Source of the DNA: Victivallaceae bacterium
GTDB lineage: Bacteria > Verrucomicrobiota > Lentisphaeria > Victivallales > Victivallaceae
Direction of reading: 5' to 3'
Assembly (NCBI GenBank): GCA_028717165.1
Contig: JAQUOK010000069.1
Span: 4,031 to 10,023, forward strand
DNA length: 5,993 nt
The translations under genes and the position numbers were made by a program. Within the stretch, counting starts at the first letter, position 1, and the number at the start of each line of letters is the position of its first letter. This document shows, piece after piece, positions 5,826-5,993 of the stretch. Under the pieces are notes generated by a model, which worked only from the letters and a program-made list of their open reading frames with translations, was not told the origin of the DNA and did no database searches.

Positions 5826-5853
5826 TTGAAGAATTGCCAAATGGAATTACATT
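5826..5853 (+). promoter_or_regulatory. Weak candidate promoter of yebC
   Basis: TTGAAG (5826-5831), a 16-bp spacer and TACATT (5848-5853) form a poor sigma-70 match upstream of yebC. Alternatives are TATAAA at 5864-5869 without a good -35, or TTAATA (5765-5770) with TATAAT (5788-5793) on the + strand. Some promoter must lie in this 141-bp divergent gap, but I cannot fix which. Confidence 0.22.
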
Positions 5854-5895
5854 GTTAGGCAAATATAAATTTTAACCATTACCATGAGGTTTATA

Positions 5896-5993
5896 ATGTC
5901 AGGACACAGCAAATGGGCAAATATCAAGCATAAGAAAGACGCCGTGGACAAAAAAAGAGGCAAGGTATTCTCCCGCCTCGCCAAGGAAATAAT
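5896..5993 (+). CDS. yebC: YebC/TACO1 family protein, N-terminal fragment (cut by window edge)
   Basis: Only the first 32 codons are in the window, but MSGHSKWANIKHKK followed by KRGKVFSRLAKEI is the near-invariant N-terminus of the YebC family, whose members are about 240-250 residues. The family was long annotated as DNA-binding transcriptional regulators (PmpR type); more recent work links YebC and mitochondrial TACO1 to translation, helping ribosomes through difficult (for example proline-rich) stretches. The start is supported by GAGGT at 5886-5890, 5 nt before the ATG. The gene is divergent from the aldo/keto reductase. In many bacteria ruvC and ruvAB follow yebC, so Holliday-junction genes may lie just beyond the right edge; this is inference. 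Confidence 0.93.
   Translation, partial: MSGHSKWANIKHKKDAVDKKRGKVFSRLAKEI

Noticed and set aside
4630..5829. Two long plus-strand open frames (4630-5268 and 5302-5829) opposite the aldo/keto reductase.
   Set aside because: The minus strand has a complete reductase with its catalytic tetrad and cysteine clusters; the plus-strand peptides have no domain-like features.
5755..5862. Upstream in-frame start that would lengthen the aldo/keto reductase by 36 residues.
   Set aside because: The extension crosses a near-consensus sigma-70 promoter, lacks family similarity, and the start at 5754 has an ideal AAGGAG.
5834..5862. TTGCC-N19-GGCAA inverted repeat upstream of yebC.
   Set aside because: Five-base arms with a 19-nt spacer in an AT-rich gap are too weak to call an operator without conservation data.

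Overview
The window comes from a Gram-negative-type bacterial chromosome and holds seven protein genes, two of them cut by the window edges. Base composition is mixed: the genes are moderately GC-rich and the spacers visibly AT-rich. Two things point to an anaerobe or facultative anaerobe that has sigma-54 (RpoN): an aldo/keto reductase carrying ferredoxin-type cysteine clusters, and a NifA-like sigma-54 activator. The general style (charged secreted coiled-coil protein, NifA-like activator, Fe-S aldo/keto reductase) would fit the PVC group, for example Lentisphaerota or Kiritimatiellota. That placement is an impression, not a demonstrated assignment. I see no RNA gene, insertion sequence, CRISPR array or prophage.

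Layout. 1-1265 (+): the 3' part of a COG2509-type FAD-dependent dehydrogenase, followed with no gap (TGA then ATG) by a 95-residue HNH endonuclease-like protein; the two look co-transcribed. 1309-1933 (+): a separate gene with its own plausible sigma-70 promoter, encoding an exported, very highly charged coiled-coil protein of unknown function. It contains a 20-bp DNA repeat that is translated in two different frames. 2005-2487 (-): a GNAT N-acetyltransferase, convergent with the previous gene. 2488-3047: a 560-bp spacer with a near-consensus -24/-12 sigma-54 promoter (2982-2997) and a candidate upstream inverted repeat. 3048-4625 (+): the GAF / AAA+ / Fis-HTH sigma-54 activator, most like NifA. 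4639-5754 (-): the Fe-S aldo/keto reductase, ending 13 bp from the activator. 5755-5895: a divergent promoter region. 5896 to the right edge (+): the start of yebC.

How they work together. Most of the genes look like independent units; only the FAD enzyme and the HNH gene form a clear pair. The most interesting logic is around the activator. A sigma-54 promoter sits just upstream of a gene whose product activates sigma-54 promoters, which suggests autoregulation or a cascade of such activators. No nitrogenase or other obvious target gene lies in the window, so its regulon cannot be read from here. I do not see a convincing new multi-gene system; the leads worth following are listed as findings.
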